Shown piece after piece: positions 5,607 to 7,215 of a DNA stretch of 7,215 nt. The notes under the pieces were generated by a model. It did no database searches. It was not told where the DNA came from and saw only the letters and a program-made list of their open reading frames with translations. The stretch comes from a bacterium (GTDB taxonomy: Bacteria; CSSED10-310; JAJRTK01), in NCBI GenBank assembly GCA_024278345.1, contig JAJRTK010000344.1, positions 1 to 7,215 of the forward strand. Reading direction: 5' to 3'. Each line of letters starts with the position of its first letter. Position 1 is the first letter of the stretch. Position numbers and translations under genes: made by a program.

Positions 5607-7215
5607 ATGGGAAGCGGGCCTGGCGGGAGGGAGTTGGGGCGTGCCCCGGACCCGGGACTTCCGGTTTTGGCTCCGGGCCGTGACAGGCGAGCAGCGGTCG
5701 GCTGGAGGGGAACTCACCCCCAAGCCGTGGGTCGTGCCGATGCGAGCGGAATGCAACCCCATGCAACAACAAGGGAAGTTCCAATCTGTGCCTCGGCTGC
5801 AAAGCACTTGGGGAATTTGGGGGGCGTGGCGGTTTTGCCGGCGCTCCTTCTTCTGGTGGGAAGCGTGGGCTGGGCTGGGCCGGTGGAGGTGGAGCTGATC
5901 TTGCCGCCGGCTTTGCCTTGGAGCGGACAGAGTTTGCAGCTTGCCTTGGGAAAAGAGGAGCCCTGGAGCACCCCCTGCGAGAAGAGCGGGCTCTTGCGGA
6001 CGCCGCGGTACCCGGAGACCGTGGCCTGGCTGAAGAAGTTGGTGGCGGCGGCTCCGGAGCTGGAGATGGTCAGCCTTGGCAAGAGCTGGGAAGGCCGGGA
6101 GATTTGGATGATCGTCGCCTCGGCCGACGGGGCGTTCACGCCGGAGGCTTTGAAGAAGATCGGACAACCGACGCTCCTGGTCCAGGCCGGGATCCATTCC
6201 GGCGAGATCGACGGGAAGGACGCCGGGATGATGCTGCTTCGGGACATGACGGTCCGGGGCGTGCGGCGGGATCTCCTGGAAGGGGCGAACCTGCTGTTCG
6301 TCCCCATTTTCAGCGTCGATGCCCACGAGCGGTTTTCCGCGTACGGCCGGATCAACCAGCGGGGGCCCGTGGAAATGGGATGGCGCACCAACGGCCGCAA
6401 CCTCAATCTCAACCGCGACTACGCCAAGTTGGACACCCCCGAAATGCGGGCCATGGTCCGGGCCCTGGACACCTGGGATCCCGATCTTTACGTCGATGTC
6501 CACGTCACCGACGGGACTGATTACCAGTACGACGTCACTTGGGGCGCCAATGGCGTGCAGGGGTGGTCCCCTTCCATCGCCGCCTGGCTCGATTCCCGGT
6601 TCACGCCGGCCGTGGCGGAGAGCCTGGAGTCCTGGGGGCATTTCCCGGGGCCGTTGGTCTTCGCCGTGGATCCGCGGGATATGCTTCGAGGGAATGCCGG
6701 ATGGATGGCCGGGCCCCGGTACTCCCACGGGTATGGCGACGCCCGGCACTTGCCGGCCATCCTGGTGGAGAACCACTCGCTGAAGCCCTATCCCCAGCGG
6801 GTGATGGGCACGTACCTCTTCGTGGCGGAGGCCATGCGGGTCCTGGGCCGGCACGGGCCTGAACTGCGGGAGGCCATTCGCCGGGATCGGGCTCGGCGTG
6901 CCGATCCGGTGCCCCTTTCCTGGAAGCGTTCGCCAGGGCCTCCGCCGCTGGTGGAGTTCTTGGGCGTGGAGCAGCGGCTGGTGCCCTCGGCCATTTCCGG
7001 CGCGCTGCGGGTGGAGTGGACGGGAAAGCCCGTGACGCTCCGGATTCCTTTCCTTGCCCAGGAGCAGGTGGACCTGGCCGTGCCCAGGCCGGCAGCCTAC
7101 TGGATCCCGCCATCGTGGCCGGAGATCATCCAGCGCCTCCGCCTTCACGGCATCCAGATGGAGCCCTCCAGGGACGGCTGGACCGGCGACGTGCGGATGT
7201 TCCGCCTGGGCGAGC
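5607..7215 (+). CDS. Secreted M14-family zinc carboxypeptidase (3' end cut)
   Basis: The frame is open from ATG 5607 to the window edge (536 residues, no stop). It is a metallopeptidase of the M14 (carboxypeptidase A-like) family, which removes C-terminal residues using one zinc. Zinc ligands are H197 and E200 (IHSGEIDG) and H299 (YVDVHVTDG). N269-R270 in NLNLNRDY matches the carboxylate-binding pair, and E388 in LVENHSLKPYPQRV fits the catalytic general base. A hydrophobic stretch VAVLPALLLLVGSVGWAGP (about 74-92) looks like a signal peptide, so export is likely. After the peptidase domain, from about residue 430, a beta-rich C-terminal region includes AYWIPPSWPEIIQRLRLHGI. The first 72 residues are Arg/Gly/Pro-rich and unusual before a signal peptide. 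ATG 5751, TTG 5808 and GTG 5826 are alternative in-frame starts. The gene follows yhbY in the same operon. Family assignment is firm; substrate is unknown. Confidence 0.88.
   Translation, partial: MGSGPGGRELGRAPDPGLPVLAPGRDRRAAVGWRGTHPQAVGRADASGMQPHATTREVPICASAAKHLGNLGGVAVLPALLLLVGSVGWAGPVEVELILPPALPWSGQSLQLALGKEEPWSTPCEKSGLLRTPRYPETVAWLKKLVAAAPELEMVSLGKSWEGREIWMIVASADGAFTPEALKKIGQPTLLVQAGIHSGEIDGKDAGMMLLRDMTVRGVRRDLLEGANLLFVPIFSVDAHERFSAYGRINQRGPVEMGWRTNGRNLNLNRDYAKLDTPEMRAMVRALDTWDPDLYVDVHVTDGTDYQYDVTWGANGVQGWSPSIAAWLDSRFTPAVAESLESWGHFPGPLVFAVDPRDMLRGNAGWMAGPRYSHGYGDARHLPAILVENHSLKPYPQRVMGTYLFVAEAMRVLGRHGPELREAIRRDRARRADPVPLSWKRSPGPPPLVEFLGVEQRLVPSAISGALRVEWTGKPVTLRIPFLAQEQVDLAVPRPAAYWIPPSWPEIIQRLRLHGIQMEPSRDGWTGDVRMFRLGE

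Noticed and set aside
5424-7148. 574-codon minus-strand open frame
   Set aside because: Antisense shadow of the M14 peptidase, whose catalytic motifs are all on the plus strand.

Overview
This window is high-GC bacterial DNA, probably from the PVC group and most likely Verrucomicrobiota. That placement is inferred from a pilin-type C-x2-NL ... CPxxGxY ... C-x2-HG motif, a degenerate UbiA-like membrane protein of a kind I associate with that phylum, and short palindromic repeat arrays between genes. No rRNA, tRNA, CRISPR array or transposase is visible.

Layout: (a) 1-628 has no credible gene. It opens with seven tandem copies of a 31-bp palindromic repeat (4-214). A GC-rich stretch follows that carries two copies of GGTGAGAGCCC resembling part of a cobalamin riboswitch core. 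(b) 629-3377, minus strand, is one long lipoprotein-like gene split into two overlapping reading frames. The 5' part (3377-2409) has a lipobox signal peptide and a good ribosome binding site. The 3' part (2617-629) carries two copies of a pilin-like Cys motif. A run of eight C (G8 on the coding strand) lies in the overlap, and removing one base there would give one continuous 915-residue protein. (c) 3378-3796 is a divergent intergenic region with a convincing sigma-54-type -24/-12 element facing the lipoprotein gene. (d) 3797-4804, plus strand, encodes a UbiA-fold prenyltransferase-like membrane protein. It has a perfect 2 x 48-bp in-frame duplication where the first catalytic loop should be. 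(e) 4805-5195 is non-coding and full of hairpins, with nested inverted repeats that suggest a fold-back or MITE-like element. (f) A sigma-70-like promoter then leads into an apparent two-gene operon: a YhbY/CRM-domain ribosome-assembly protein (5280-5585) and a secreted M14 zinc carboxypeptidase (5607 onward, cut by the window end).

The genes do not form an obvious pathway. The clearest functional calls are YhbY and the M14 peptidase. The most unusual items are the split lipoprotein with duplicated pilin-like motifs, its possible sigma-54 control, the repeat expansion inside the UbiA-like gene, and the fold-back element at 4844-5190.
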